The notes: generated from the letters alone by a model not told the origin. A stretch of DNA of 64,000 nt from JAISDD01 sp031553935 (GCA_031553935.1 JAVBKS010000023.1:9065-73064), one strand, 5' to 3'. Numbered from the stretch's first letter, positions 8,558 to 17,984 are shown. Numbers and translations: made by a program.

Positions 8558-8852
8558 TATTACCATCTCGGAAGCCGCTCTCGCTACGCTCGACACTCAT
8601 GTTTACTTTTCGGCAAAAGTCAGTCGAGTCGCAGCACAACGCCTGATGAATGAGATCCTAGCAGATATCGAATCTTGGTCTGAGAACCCGCATCGATTTC
8701 CTACTTACGAAAGCCCATTTCTAACTGATAATCATTATCGGAAGATGCTCTCCGCAAAACGCTGCCTTGTTTTCTTTGAAATATTTAGTAATACGATTTA
8801 TGTCGACTATATTGTTGATTGTAGGCAAGATTACGAATGGCTAATCCGCTGA
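8554..8852 (+). pseudogene. RelE/ParE-family toxin, reading frame apparently lacks its start
   Basis: From 8547 an open frame encodes an intact RelE/ParE core: YDITISEAALATLDTHV, then RVAAQRLMNEI, HYRKMLSAKRCLVFF and a YVDYIVDCRQDYEWL C-terminus. This frame has no ATG, GTG or TTG until 8646, which would remove the first 30 or so residues. The ATG at 8554 overlapping the antitoxin stop (ATGA), the usual coupled start, is in another frame, one base off. A single-base deletion right after that ATG explains this. Alternatives are initiation at ATT 8559 or a start at 8646. The toxin is therefore probably silenced while its codons remain otherwise undamaged, so the lesion looks recent. Confidence 0.75.
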
Positions 8853-9045
8853 GCTTCCCTCATCAGACTAGCCATTTTTACATTTATTATTAAGCGGTTC
8901 TATCGATATTTTTGCAATCTTATACTATTCCCTGATTAATTTCGCTCCAAAATTATTGGAGCGGCCAGGGTAAATAGTATTTACTAATTCGCGCTAAGGT
9001 GTGTTTTTAAATTCGAATTAGTATTAGCATGATGTACCTGTTATG

Positions 9046-10494
9046 TTATTGAGCGCCTGTTATGCTGCTCAACTGTTGTGTTAGCCATGTAGACTGGGCT
9101 TCTATCCTGGCCATCAGTTGCTCCATCGCTGCAAACTGAGCATAATAGCGGTCTGCCATTTGCTGAAGTCTCTCTTCGCCTCTAGCTATTATCTCGTTAT
9201 TGCGTTCGACTTCTTGGCCCAGGTAACTGAAATCAACCGAGGTTATGTCTGAGCCTGCTTTATCGGTGATCTTTTTCATGCTCTCGGTGATATTATCATA
9301 GATTTTAGCCGACAGGCCGATATTTACGCCATCATCATCCGTCTTCATGAAGAGTTCTTGCACTGCTTCAGGATTGGTCTCTAGGGCCTCTTTTAATCGA
9401 GCTTCATCGATATAGAGTTTTCCTTGATCCATCCAGGAGCTGGTCTTAATACCTAAGGCCATTAGGCTTTTATAAGGATTATCACTTGATAGCCCCGGCA
9501 CCGTATCCATAGTAGCCATGCGCAAGTTATTGTAAATACTGCTATACATTGAATCGGCTTTCATCATGCCACTTTTAGCCTTTTCTTCCCACAGCTCGAT
9601 ATCTTTTTCTTTCATGCTTTCTTTTTGCTCATCTGTTAGGGGAGCATAATCAGAATAGCGCTTCTCATTGATCTTGGAATCCATAAAGGTCACAACATTG
9701 TTATAGGCTTCTACGAAAGCTTTAATTTTATTGAAGGCGGTATCGACATCATTTTTCACGGTAACATGCGCCGTCTCTCCCGCTTTGCGAACATTAAATG
9801 AAATTCCATTTATAGTAAAAGAATTACTGGAAAAGATCTGCTCCGCACCATCATTAAATTTGACCTTGGCATCAGTACCTAGTGCTCCGGATTGATCCAT
9901 TTTAAGTATGTTTTTCATGAAATTATTAGTATCATTGAAATGCACCTTAGCTTGGCTGCCGGTCTTAGTAGAATTCAGATAGAATTTTCCGTTATCTTCA
10001 TCATATATGGCCCTGATTCCAGTTTTGCTAGAAACAGCATTAATTGATTTAACAACATCATGCAGCGTTTGTCCGTCTTTCACGGTAATAGTGGCTGTCC
10101 CAAATTCTCCGGTTAAATCAAATGATCTGTCGTTGCCATTATGAACATAGCCTCCAATCGGCGAGCTTTCTTTCGTCGCACCTTTGGCTATGCTAATAAC
10201 TTCTAAGCTATAAGTTCCTTCTATCGCGCTCGAATTACCGGTTGCGCTGACATAGGTATTATTCGATTCTACTTTCTTAGCTTGAAACGAGCTGTCCAGC
10301 TTGAGATCAAAGGCCGCATTTCTTAAAGCTAATAATTTGGTGTTGGTCTCGCGGTAAGACTCTTGTTTCCATTTAATTACTTGATTTTTTTGTAAATATG
10401 TATCTACCAATCGGGCTTTTTGGGTAGTTATCATTTTCTGGATTACGGAGTCAGTATCCATACCGCTTATTAATCCGCTGATTCTGTTTGCCAT
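9046..10494 (-). CDS. fliD: Flagellar filament cap protein FliD (HAP2)
   Basis: A 482-aa protein with the FliD N-terminal domain (ISGLISGMDTDSVIQKMI, residues 4-21; the DTDS signature) and the C-terminal FliD domain (SKINEKRYSDYAPLT and the coiled-coil ending in ARIEAQSTWLTQQLSSITG). The central part holds a flagellin-hook IN-like motif (GTATITVKDGQTLHDVVKSIN). The protein caps the growing filament and folds exported flagellin. It lies 36 bases downstream of csrA in the same direction. No fliS follows it within the window; the next gene downstream is the oppositely oriented toxin. Confidence 0.95.
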   Translation of the reverse strand: MANRISGLISGMDTDSVIQKMITTQKARLVDTYLQKNQVIKWKQESYRETNTKLLALRNAAFDLKLDSSFQAKKVESNNTYVSATGNSSAIEGTYSLEVISIAKGATKESSPIGGYVHNGNDRSFDLTGEFGTATITVKDGQTLHDVVKSINAVSSKTGIRAIYDEDNGKFYLNSTKTGSQAKVHFNDTNNFMKNILKMDQSGALGTDAKVKFNDGAEQIFSSNSFTINGISFNVRKAGETAHVTVKNDVDTAFNKIKAFVEAYNNVVTFMDSKINEKRYSDYAPLTDEQKESMKEKDIELWEEKAKSGMMKADSMYSSIYNNLRMATMDTVPGLSSDNPYKSLMALGIKTSSWMDQGKLYIDEARLKEALETNPEAVQELFMKTDDDGVNIGLSAKIYDNITESMKKITDKAGSDITSVDFSYLGQEVERNNEIIARGEERLQQMADRYYAQFAAMEQLMARIEAQSTWLTQQLSSITGAQ

Positions 10495-10530
10495 GTTATC
10501 CCTTCTTTACTCGTTTATTTTGGTTATTAT

Positions 10531-10761
10531 CTATTGATTAGTTTTTAGCTTGCTTATTATTTCCTTTAGTTCATTTAGATTGTGACTTGCTTCAATATTA
10601 GTTTCGATTATTTCCTGGAATAGTTCCTTGCGCAGTATGCGCACGTCTCTCGGCGCCTCTATGCCGATCTTAATATTATCTCCTTGAACTTCTATGATCT
10701 GTATCTCTATGGTGTCATCGATAATTATGCTTTCGCCTTTTTTCCGGTTTAGTACCAGCAT
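10531..10761 (-). CDS. csrA: Carbon storage regulator CsrA (translational repressor of flagellin)
   Basis: A 76-aa CsrA beginning MLVLNRKKGESIIIDD and carrying GIEAPRDVRILRKELFQEI, the RNA-contacting beta5/Arg region. I chose the ATG at 10761 because it gives the canonical N-terminus; an upstream in-frame extension of 14 codons lies inside fliW. The start comes one base after the fliW stop (TAAGATG), so translation is coupled. In Bacillus CsrA blocks hag translation and FliW titrates it. The matching leader sites are present at 7815-7849. Confidence 0.97.
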   Translation of the reverse strand: MLVLNRKKGESIIIDDTIEIQIIEVQGDNIKIGIEAPRDVRILRKELFQEIIETNIEASHNLNELKEIISKLKTNQ

Positions 10762-10762
10762 C

Positions 10763-11197
10763 TTATAAGCCTCCTTCTTGTGCAGGCTTATTCTTAGCTG
10801 CAAAGATCACACTTTTCGAACTATACCCCGATTGCTGCGGAATATACTGTACTCCGTTGCGGGTGATGGCATTGACGATTATCGGAGCCATAAGATTCGC
10901 TGTAGTTAATCTGAAATCTTCATGCAAGGTTAGTATCACATAAACTACCAGCTTCTCGTGAGCTTCACCCTGCCCTAAGATATTTACCTGCTCATCAGGC
11001 AAATCAATCTGGTAATCGGGAAAAAATACGAAAGGGTCTGCGATTAATAAACAAAGATCTGAATCTAATGATTGTAAATAATAGAACGGACCTTCATCTT
11101 CCACCGGCATGATAATAAACTTCTTATCTTTGTCAAATCCTGGTATTCCTTCTTTAAATATAATATAGTTCATTTCATTAGGGGTGGTTGTACTCAA
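10763..11197 (-). CDS. fliW: Flagellar assembly factor FliW
   Basis: A 144-aa FliW: IIFKEGIPGFDKDKKFIIMP near the N-terminus and FFPDYQIDLPDEQVNILG in the middle are family hallmarks. FliW binds CsrA allosterically and also binds flagellin, so that free flagellin frees CsrA to shut down hag translation. Encoded between the DUF6470 gene (32 bases upstream) and csrA (1-base gap), as in Bacillus. Confidence 0.95.
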   Translation of the reverse strand: MSTTTPNEMNYIIFKEGIPGFDKDKKFIIMPVEDEGPFYYLQSLDSDLCLLIADPFVFFPDYQIDLPDEQVNILGQGEAHEKLVVYVILTLHEDFRLTTANLMAPIIVNAITRNGVQYIPQQSGYSSKSVIFAAKNKPAQEGGL

Positions 11198-11229
11198 AAT
11201 TTAATCTCCTTCTTACGATTTCACTTCAC

Positions 11230-11793
11230 TTATGCATATATATCGTAATTATTATTCACCCAGTTTATCTCTATACTGTTTTTTTGCAGTAAATATATAT
11301 CTACATATCCTCTTTCACAATTGTTCTCCACATTTCCGCGCCGCAATTCGGACTGAACTTGTGCTGGCGAATAATCATATTTTACCGGAGTTGAGTCAAA
11401 CCATGTCCGAGGCGGCTGCTTAGGAATCGCTACGACAGTTATCGGATCCGGAGCAGGATTGCAGCGGTTGAAAGCAACTTGCGAGATTGATGCTCCATCT
11501 TCGATTCTTGCTAACATATGGCCTTCGCCCACAACTCTGTCTAATCCTTTGGAGTAATCATTGTAAGCAAGACTTCCGCAGTAAGCGGCGAATTGAGTTA
11601 GGTTTCTTAACCCGGCATCGGCAAAGCATTGACTTTGATCAATGTGCAGAACCGCCTGCCCGGCTTCAATACTCAGTTCTGCCCGACTAGTAGTTGTCTG
11701 CAACTGAGGTTCGCTAATCTCTAGCTTGAGGACCGGCTCTTTGATGTCCATTCCAATTTTCGCATATTGTTGGTTTATCTTAAGCTCCATCAT
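11230..11793 (-). CDS. DUF6470 family flagellar-operon protein (YviE-like)
   Basis: A 187-aa protein beginning with a MELKINQQYAKIGMDI stretch and an alternating beta pattern, and ending with INWVNNNYDIYA. This is the family that sits between flgL and fliW in Firmicutes (yviE of Bacillus). Its biochemical role is unknown. No signal peptide or membrane span is visible. The conserved position between hook-filament junction genes and the FliW/CsrA switch is the only functional hint. Confidence 0.8.
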   Translation of the reverse strand: MMELKINQQYAKIGMDIKEPVLKLEISEPQLQTTTSRAELSIEAGQAVLHIDQSQCFADAGLRNLTQFAAYCGSLAYNDYSKGLDRVVGEGHMLARIEDGASISQVAFNRCNPAPDPITVVAIPKQPPRTWFDSTPVKYDYSPAQVQSELRRGNVENNCERGYVDIYLLQKNSIEINWVNNNYDIYA

Positions 11794-11980
11794 GAACCTC
11801 CTTTACACACTATTCACTAGCTAAGGCATTTAACTTTACCATTCCCCATTTAATATCGCGCAAATCTTTGGATCCAGCTAATGCTAATAGTATTACTCTC
11901 AAGAGGGCTACTGATGTCTGCTGAGCAGACTATTAAGATTGCTGATCGCGCTAAGGCAAGTTATTAAATGCTAATCATAA

Positions 11981-12922
11981 TTAGTTCAAGAAATCGATCA
12001 GGGTCGGCTGAATAATACGCGCTCCTATCGCTAGTGATGCTTTATAGATACTTTCCTGCATGTTTATCTGTGTTATCAGTTCGCTCATATCTGCGTCTTC
12101 AACCTCAGCAAGTAATCCTTCATAGTTGAGATTAGTATCTAGCATCCGGTTCATCTGCAGTTCTAAGCGGTTGACTTTTGCTCCCAGGGTTGCTCTTTTG
12201 GTTAGCAGTTGATTCATCTTAGCATCCATTTCATCTAAGCAGCCTCTGATTAGATCGGCATCTAGTGTTCGCGGCGGATCTGAGCCCGGAATCGTATCCG
12301 TAAGATTTTTCTCTAGTTGTAATAGAAAATCATATATGCCACCATCTGGGTTGCCGCCACTATCTAAGCCATCAGGGTTACCGAAGAAGTCCTTCATTTC
12401 AATATTCATCGGGAAGGTAACTCCAACCCCTATCTCCAGCAAAAGTTCATTGCTGTTGCCGGTCCATTTACTGTTGGCATCAATACACGGCCTCTGGGTT
12501 ACATTAGTTCCAGCAAAAATGTATTTGCTGCCATGAGTGGTATTAGCAACCGTCATCATGTGTTCCCTAAGCTGGCTTATTTCTTTGCAAATCGCATCTC
12601 GCTCTAGGGGGGAATTGGTATCGGTCCCAGCGTAAACAATTTGCTCCCTGATCCTTTGCATGACTTGAGTAATTTCATCAAGGGTCGAGTCGGTAGTCTC
12701 TAGAAATCCCAGCCCCTCTTTCATATTGCGAACGTACTGGTCCGTTTCAGTAATGTTGGTTCGCAAGCGCAAGGCTTTAACTGAATCGGCCGGATTATCG
12801 GAAGGACGATTGAGTTTTTTTGTGGTTGCCTGCTGTTCCAGGAGGCTGCTCATACGTTTTAAATTGTTGTTGATGTATAAATTCATGTCATTTACCATCA
12901 TTTTGTTGGTTATGCGCACCAT
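11981..12922 (-). CDS. flgL: Flagellar hook-filament junction protein FlgL (HAP3)
   Basis: A 313-aa protein with the flagellin-like N-terminus (MVRITNKMMVNDMNLYINNNLKRMSSLLEQ, then LNRPSDNPADSVKALRLRT) and C-terminal helix (VEDADMSELITQINMQESIYKASLAIGARI). Together with FlgK it forms the junction between hook and filament. It is 6 bases from flgK. After it come 187 bases without a gene before DUF6470. Confidence 0.95.
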   Translation of the reverse strand: MVRITNKMMVNDMNLYINNNLKRMSSLLEQQATTKKLNRPSDNPADSVKALRLRTNITETDQYVRNMKEGLGFLETTDSTLDEITQVMQRIREQIVYAGTDTNSPLERDAICKEISQLREHMMTVANTTHGSKYIFAGTNVTQRPCIDANSKWTGNSNELLLEIGVGVTFPMNIEMKDFFGNPDGLDSGGNPDGGIYDFLLQLEKNLTDTIPGSDPPRTLDADLIRGCLDEMDAKMNQLLTKRATLGAKVNRLELQMNRMLDTNLNYEGLLAEVEDADMSELITQINMQESIYKASLAIGARIIQPTLIDFLN

Positions 12923-12928
12923 TTAATA

Positions 12929-14731
12929 CTACCTCCCTACTACGCCGGTTCGGTTAATTAATACATCTAACATTTCGTCTACAGTGGTTATTAATCTCGC
13001 GGCGGCATTGTAAGCATTTTGAAACTTTATGATGTTGGTTCCTTCTTCATCTATTTGAACTCCGCTCATCGACTCTTTTTTATTCGTGAGCTCAGCTAAG
13101 ATCAGCACTTGGTTTTCATCCATTCTTTTTGCTTCTTGCCGATCCACACCTAAGTCAGCAACAACCGAGCGCCAATAATCATCAACTGTAACCGAATGAA
13201 TCATTAGGTTCTGGAAGTCGCCGTAAGAGGTATTGTTTATCGTTAATGCCGTAACCCCTCTGAAATTCACATCGGTTGATGCGATTTCTATTTTGTCGCC
13301 ATTAGCGGTAACGGTTATCCCTGCATTAACTAGCACCGGATTACTGTTAATTGCATTTTCTATGGCTGCTGCGCGTTGTGCTTCGTCACTATAGGTAGCT
13401 CCAGTAATCGCAATATTGTATTTCTTGCCGCCATACATAATACTGAGACTAATGTCAGCATCAGCTGTGACCGCAATATCATCCGTCTCTATCTTCGGAT
13501 TTTCCAGATTCATATCATGCTTCAACTGCGCAATTTTTAGCGCATTCTTGCCATCACCGAAATTGCTCTGCACTCCGGCAGTCCAAGTCGGGTTAGACGC
13601 CGCGGCGATGTTTTTCGGATCACTGATTATCATCAAATTAACACTGATGAATTTCGCCCAATCCTCGAATTGATCCTCTGCTACCGAAGGCATGTTAAAG
13701 AAGTTAGCATTGTCTGGACTCGCCGTCTGATTATTCAAGCTATATCCTGCTCTATGTATTTCGTTCGTCTTGGTTATAATTGTCTTGGCAATGGCATTTA
13801 GTTCAGCTATCATATTGGGCACTATTTCTTTGAACTGCGAAGGCTCCCTTTCACTGCTGAAATTGGTTCTTCCGCGTGCATCTAGGTATGCTCCTATCTC
13901 TCCCGAGCTGATACGGGTACGGGTCTGATCTACTGCCCACACCACCATATGCATGCCTTCATTATCCCTAATAGTATCTAACATATTTACATCCGTACCC
14001 TGGATGAGGTCGCGCCCCCCGATACGAACGTTCACCATGTCTCGCTCATCATGCTTATAATCTATATCTACGATTTGACTCAGTCGATCTAAGAGTAAAT
14101 CGCGCTTGTCTTCCAAATCATTAGGATTTTTACCGGAATTTTTTATCGATGTTATTTTTAGATTCAATTCACTTATCTGAATAGCTATGGAGTTGACTTC
14201 ATCAACCTTAATTCGTACTGCTGCGTTCAGGTCTTCACGCAATTCGAACAGCTGCTTATAGGTATGCTGAAATGTATCGGCTACCGCACTGCCACGCTCA
14301 CTTAAAACCGCGCGCACCGCTTCGCTTTCGGGATGGGCGGTTAGGTCTTGCCACGCTTCCCAGAATTTGTCCACTACACTTCGAATGCCATTATTCGAGG
14401 GCTCGTTCGCGATTTCTTCTAACTTAGCAAATGTGCTCTCCAGCTCGCTCCAATAGCCACCATATTGGCTTTCATAACGGATTTGCCTATCTGTAACAAC
14501 ATCGCGCGCTCTTAGTATCTGATCAATATCTACTCCAGTTCCAAGCTGACCCACCCTATTAGCACCAGTTAGCGAGGGGGCATGATAGGGACTAGTTGTA
14601 ACCATGTTGCCGATTTGTCTTGAATAACCGGGTGTATTAGTATTTGCAATATTATGTCCAGTAATAGTTAGAGCTGTCTGACTAGTCATAATGGCTCTTT
14701 TACCTATTTCTAAACTGAAAAAATTCCCCAT
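12929..14731 (-). CDS. flgK: Flagellar hook-associated protein FlgK (HAP1)
   Basis: A 600-aa protein with the rod/hook N-terminal signature (MTSQTALTITGHNIANTNTPGYSRQ, residues 14-39), the FlgK helical region to about residue 340, and the conserved C-terminus (VQIDEEGTNIIKFQNAYNAAARLITTVDEMLDVLIN). Length is near the family norm. It lies between flgN, the export chaperone for FlgK and FlgL, and flgL, as in Bacillus. Confidence 0.96.
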   Translation of the reverse strand: MGNFFSLEIGKRAIMTSQTALTITGHNIANTNTPGYSRQIGNMVTTSPYHAPSLTGANRVGQLGTGVDIDQILRARDVVTDRQIRYESQYGGYWSELESTFAKLEEIANEPSNNGIRSVVDKFWEAWQDLTAHPESEAVRAVLSERGSAVADTFQHTYKQLFELREDLNAAVRIKVDEVNSIAIQISELNLKITSIKNSGKNPNDLEDKRDLLLDRLSQIVDIDYKHDERDMVNVRIGGRDLIQGTDVNMLDTIRDNEGMHMVVWAVDQTRTRISSGEIGAYLDARGRTNFSSEREPSQFKEIVPNMIAELNAIAKTIITKTNEIHRAGYSLNNQTASPDNANFFNMPSVAEDQFEDWAKFISVNLMIISDPKNIAAASNPTWTAGVQSNFGDGKNALKIAQLKHDMNLENPKIETDDIAVTADADISLSIMYGGKKYNIAITGATYSDEAQRAAAIENAINSNPVLVNAGITVTANGDKIEIASTDVNFRGVTALTINNTSYGDFQNLMIHSVTVDDYWRSVVADLGVDRQEAKRMDENQVLILAELTNKKESMSGVQIDEEGTNIIKFQNAYNAAARLITTVDEMLDVLINRTGVVGR

Positions 14732-14755
14732 TAATTAAGCTCCTCTCTTTAAGAA

Positions 14756-15268
14756 CTACACCCGATGATCAAGCAAGTTCTTTTTAGGAAAAAACGATCT
14801 GCCATCAGCCGGCTGACCGTCATATGAATAAACACCTGCCACATCACCTTCAAATGCTGTTTGTAAAAAACTTAAATAGTCCAACGAGAAACCAATCAGT
14901 TCTTGGTTATGCTTATTGATCTCCGCTAGATTTTTTACAGCACTATGCAGTTGCTGAATTTCTAGATTAAGCTCGGAAGCCATATCTTTGTTTTGGGCTG
15001 AAATGTTTTTTATTAGATTTAAGGCGTTTGATTCTGATAAGTGCATTTGGTAGTACTTGGCAAGCTGCTGTTGAATTTTGAAACGCCCTTGTTCTAAGCG
15101 CTTGAATTTTTCAGCAAGTGAGCTCTCATTTTTCATCAGGCTATCTAATAGAGCAACATTATTTTCAATTATTGCTTTTTGCTTTTCTAAGCCCAAATCT
15201 TTTAGCGCCGTTACTACCCAACGTTCTTCTTTTATTAATCCGGTGAAGTCTTTTATCAAATGTTCCAT
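14756..15268 (-). CDS. flgN: FlgN-type flagellar export chaperone
   Basis: A 170-aa, mostly helical, charged protein. The N-terminus (LIKDFTGLIKEERWVVTALKDLGLEKQKAIIENN) fits the FlgN pattern in which a long helical hairpin ends in a substrate-binding C-terminal helix. FlgN keeps FlgK and FlgL soluble and delivers them to the export gate. Its position between flgM and flgK (24 bases from flgK) strongly supports the call; sequence similarity in this family is low. Confidence 0.85.
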   Translation of the reverse strand: MEHLIKDFTGLIKEERWVVTALKDLGLEKQKAIIENNVALLDSLMKNESSLAEKFKRLEQGRFKIQQQLAKYYQMHLSESNALNLIKNISAQNKDMASELNLEIQQLHSAVKNLAEINKHNQELIGFSLDYLSFLQTAFEGDVAGVYSYDGQPADGRSFFPKKNLLDHRV

Positions 15269-15302
15269 ATAATGCTCACTTTCTTGATGATTTAATCTAG
15301 AG

Positions 15303-15599
15303 TTAGATTAAATCATCAATGATAGCTCTTTGGATCATCTTATCCGCGATTTCATCGCTTTTCATATCTAGGTTTCCTGCTTCATATTTTTTTTGTAATT
15401 CAGCAACCCTATCTTCGCGTATGTCAGGGCTTTGATTAATTGCCTGCATAATTTTCTGTTTCATTTTGCTAGCTTCGGAAATGTTTACCGCATCTTTTTT
15501 TACCGGAGTAACACTGTCAGTCTTGATTGGATTTTTCGTGATCAAATTCTTCTCGTACACCTTTAGCAAATTCTGCACTTGAGTTTTCGAAATAATCAT
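15303..15599 (-). CDS. flgM: Anti-sigma-28 factor FlgM
   Basis: A 98-aa protein with a disordered N-terminal half and the sigma-binding C-terminal half: VNISEASKMKQKI, then RVAELQKKYEAGNLDMKSDEIADKMIQRAI, the FlgM signature. It holds sigma-28 until the hook is complete, then is exported. The two sigma-28-type promoters at 6167 and 7940 are its expected targets via sigma-28. Confidence 0.93.
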   Translation of the reverse strand: MIISKTQVQNLLKVYEKNLITKNPIKTDSVTPVKKDAVNISEASKMKQKIMQAINQSPDIREDRVAELQKKYEAGNLDMKSDEIADKMIQRAIIDDLI

Positions 15600-15784
15600 T
15601 TTGGCATCACCTCATTGAATTCATCTATATATATCTTCGCAAAAATTACGCTGTTTGTTAATGTCCATATTCTTTGTTTATTCTCATATTTCTAGCATAT
15701 TTTTTGAATATCTGCCGTTTCCGCTAGCATCATGTTAAGGTCAACAAGGTTTTATCTCCTAAACAACTTTTGTCCAAAGGTCCT

Positions 15785-16195
15785 TTATTTTTTGGGACGT
15801 ACATACATTTTATCCGATTGTTTCGAACGTGCTGCTTTTTGACTGTTGTCTTCTTTGGGACCAATGACGGAATTTAATTCAGAATTTATTACATTAAAAC
15901 AGCCTTCACAGTATGTGCCCTTGGAAATTCTTTTTCCGCAGCGAACACATGATCTGGCCTCAACATGTCCTTCAACTTTTAACCTGCCCTCTTTTACCAA
16001 ATGTAATACTATCTCCTCTTCAACTCCCGTTCCTTCTGAAACTTCCAGAATACTTGCGCCTGGGTTTTCACTAACGAATTTACGTACGATGGTATATTTC
16101 GCATCTTCTTTATCAAGGCATTTGTTACAAATCGTTTTGCCATTATCAGCAAAAACTCGTCCACATTCATTACAATTCTTTAATTCAAGCGCCAT
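15785..16195 (-). CDS. yvyF: YvyF-type flagellar operon zinc-ribbon protein
   Basis: A 136-aa protein with two cysteine clusters: CNECGRVF...CNKC at residues 8-24 and CVRCGKRISKGTYCEGC near residues 83-99. This is the pattern of the flagellar operon protein family of Firmicutes (yvyF, between comF and flgM). A helical MerR- or HTH-like segment lies between the clusters. Function is not established; a regulatory role in flagellar expression is suspected. Sits 15 bases after comF. Confidence 0.88.
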   Translation of the reverse strand: MALELKNCNECGRVFADNGKTICNKCLDKEDAKYTIVRKFVSENPGASILEVSEGTGVEEEIVLHLVKEGRLKVEGHVEARSCVRCGKRISKGTYCEGCFNVINSELNSVIGPKEDNSQKAARSKQSDKMYVRPKK

Positions 16196-16210
16196 TTTAA
16201 TCCTCTCCTT

Positions 16211-16933
16211 CTAAAAACCAATACCTGTTGACCAGGTAATAATTGCGATCTTTTTCGTTTTTGCTTCCATCAGTACCCTTGAGCACTCCCTCACGGTTGC
16301 CCCAGTCGTGAATACATCATCGACCAAGAGAATACTCTTATTGGCAATTCTTTCTTTCTTCATTAGATAAAAAGCCCCAGTTAGATTCTTTATTCTTTCA
16401 TCACGGGATAGTCCTCGCTGATGCGGAAGGTTCTCTTTTCTTCTCATCAAGACCTCGGTTTCAACTTTTACCCCCAAAGATCTGCCTATCTGACGTGCCA
16501 ACAGCAAAGTTTGACTGAAACCGCGCTGGGTTAAGCTCAATTCCGAAGATGGGACTGGAATAATAAGGTCGATAGGCCAAAAACGTTCTTCCTTTTTTAC
16601 CCGCTCCGCCATCAAGTTTCCCATAGTATAAGAGACGTTTTTTTTGACGAAAAACTTTAGCACCTTTATGGCTACCCGGTATGAATCTTTGTATGGGCCT
16701 ACGGCTCGACATATTGCAAATGGCGGTGGCTGCTCCCGGCATTCACAGCAAATATTTTCGTCTTCTTCTAGGTATTTACCGCAGTGATCGCATATTTTGG
16801 AGATTGTGCTCAACTTATGAAGCTTGTCCTTACATTCATCACACCATGGTCTTCTTATGCCGTAAAAGCCTTTTTTCCTGCACAAGGCACAACCATCTTG
16901 CGGAAAGATAAAGTCTAAAAATAAATTTAACAT
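16211..16933 (-). CDS. comF: ComF-family phosphoribosyltransferase-like protein
   Basis: A 240-aa protein with an N-terminal zinc finger (CALCRKKGFYGIRRPWCDEC, then CDHCGKYLEEDENICCEC) and a C-terminal type I phosphoribosyltransferase domain with the PRPP motif SILLVDDVFTTGATVREC near residues 198-215. ComF proteins are needed for uptake of transforming DNA in Bacillus; the catalytic substrate is not known. Unlike Bacillus there is no comFA helicase beside it here. Confidence 0.93.
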   Translation of the reverse strand: MLNLFLDFIFPQDGCALCRKKGFYGIRRPWCDECKDKLHKLSTISKICDHCGKYLEEDENICCECREQPPPFAICRAVGPYKDSYRVAIKVLKFFVKKNVSYTMGNLMAERVKKEERFWPIDLIIPVPSSELSLTQRGFSQTLLLARQIGRSLGVKVETEVLMRRKENLPHQRGLSRDERIKNLTGAFYLMKKERIANKSILLVDDVFTTGATVRECSRVLMEAKTKKIAIITWSTGIGF

Positions 16934-17107
16934 GATTTCTACCTTCCCTATATTTTTTTGTAATAAGTATTCCTAGGGCTAGAAGTATTTATCGACAAAA
17001 GCAAGCGCTTTATATAATCTTACACTATTATTCCATTGCTTCCTTTCGAAAATTTATGGTTAAATCTAACAAGAATGGACTTTTATTCACGCGCACAAGT
17101 GTCACAA

Positions 17108-17260
17108 TTAGTTTTTGTTGAATTGAACCCTTCCTTTCACACGCTCGGTTGGTGAGCTTTTGAAGGAAGTTATTTTAGGCCGGCTAAATAAAGCACCGAC
17201 GAGGAAGATTATCATCGTCAGCCAGATTATCACGCAGAGCAGTTTAAGAAATGCAATCAT
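17108..17260 (-). CDS. Small single-span membrane protein
   Basis: A 50-aa protein starting MIAFLKLLCVIIWLTMIIFLVGALFS, one hydrophobic span, followed by a basic tail (about residues 30-50). The ATG at 17260 follows AAGGAGG by 7 bases, a strong ribosome binding site, which is why I accept so short a gene. It lies between degU and comF, the place of yviA in Bacillus, but I see no similarity to a named family. Confidence 0.6.
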   Translation of the reverse strand: MIAFLKLLCVIIWLTMIIFLVGALFSRPKITSFKSSPTERVKGRVQFNKN

Positions 17261-17342
17261 GTAAAAACCTCCTTCCAGCCTATACTTCAATTCTATGCTT
17301 TCAGGAGGCGACTTGATTCTATTATTTTTTTGTTAATACTTG

Positions 17343-17984
17343 CTAGTCATCCACTACAATATGATTCTTCAGTGCAAAAACAGCAGCTTGGGTTCGATCT
17401 TTTACTCCTAGTTTGCGAAAGATGCTAGTTAAGTGATTCTTAACCGTTTTTTCGCTAATAAACATGTAATCTGCCATATCCTTGTTAGTATTGCCCTTAA
17501 CTAACAAATCCAAGACGTCTTTTTCACGCTTGGTCAGGCGAATTTCATTCTTCTTCAGATCAGATCGGTTTAATTCGCGAACTAAACGATTGGCTACCCT
17601 GGGATGGATAACTATTTCGCCTTGCATAACTCTGTTTATTGTATCAACCAATTCACTTCCGGCAACATCCTTTAGTACATACGCTGAAACTCCTGCTCTC
17701 ACCATCTCTACTACTTCTTCATCCTCATATATAGTCAAAGCAATGATTTTCGTTAACGGGCGTTCTTTTTTTATTACTTTTGTTGCCATGATACCATCGG
17801 TTCCAGGCATATTAACATCCATAAGTACAATGTCGGGCTTTTCTTTACGCGCAATGTTTATTGCTCCTTGCCCGTCGCCTACTTCGGTAATAACTTCGAT
17901 GTTGGGATCAAGTTCAAGTAGTTTTCGCAAACCTTCTCTAACTAAAACATGATCATCTGCAATGAGAACCCTAATGTTTCCCAT
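17343..17984 (-). CDS. degU: NarL/FixJ-family response regulator, DegU-like
   Basis: A 213-aa regulator. The receiver domain has the acidic pair D10-D11, the phosphoacceptor D56 (DIVLMDVNMPG) and a C-terminal Lys near residue 105 (YVLKDVAG). A LuxR-type HTH follows (LTKREKDVLDLLVKGNTNKDMADYMFISEKTVKNHL, about 148-183). It overlaps the degS gene by 14 bases. By gene order and domain set it is the DegU orthologue candidate, which in Bacillus controls motility, competence and exoenzymes. Confidence 0.9.
   Translation of the reverse strand: MGNIRVLIADDHVLVREGLRKLLELDPNIEVITEVGDGQGAINIARKEKPDIVLMDVNMPGTDGIMATKVIKKERPLTKIIALTIYEDEEVVEMVRAGVSAYVLKDVAGSELVDTINRVMQGEIVIHPRVANRLVRELNRSDLKKNEIRLTKREKDVLDLLVKGNTNKDMADYMFISEKTVKNHLTSIFRKLGVKDRTQAAVFALKNHIVVDD

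Noticed and set aside
8943..8963. CGCTCCAA/TTGGAGCG hairpin as terminator of fliD
   Set aside because: It is a perfect 8-bp stem but no T run follows on either strand, so its role is open. It may serve fliD or the toxin operon, and I did not call it.
16980..17010. Sigma-28-like promoter before comF (GTCGATAA with upstream TAAA)
   Set aside because: The spacing between TAAA and the -10 box is 12 instead of 15 bases, too far from the rule that the two accepted sites obey exactly.
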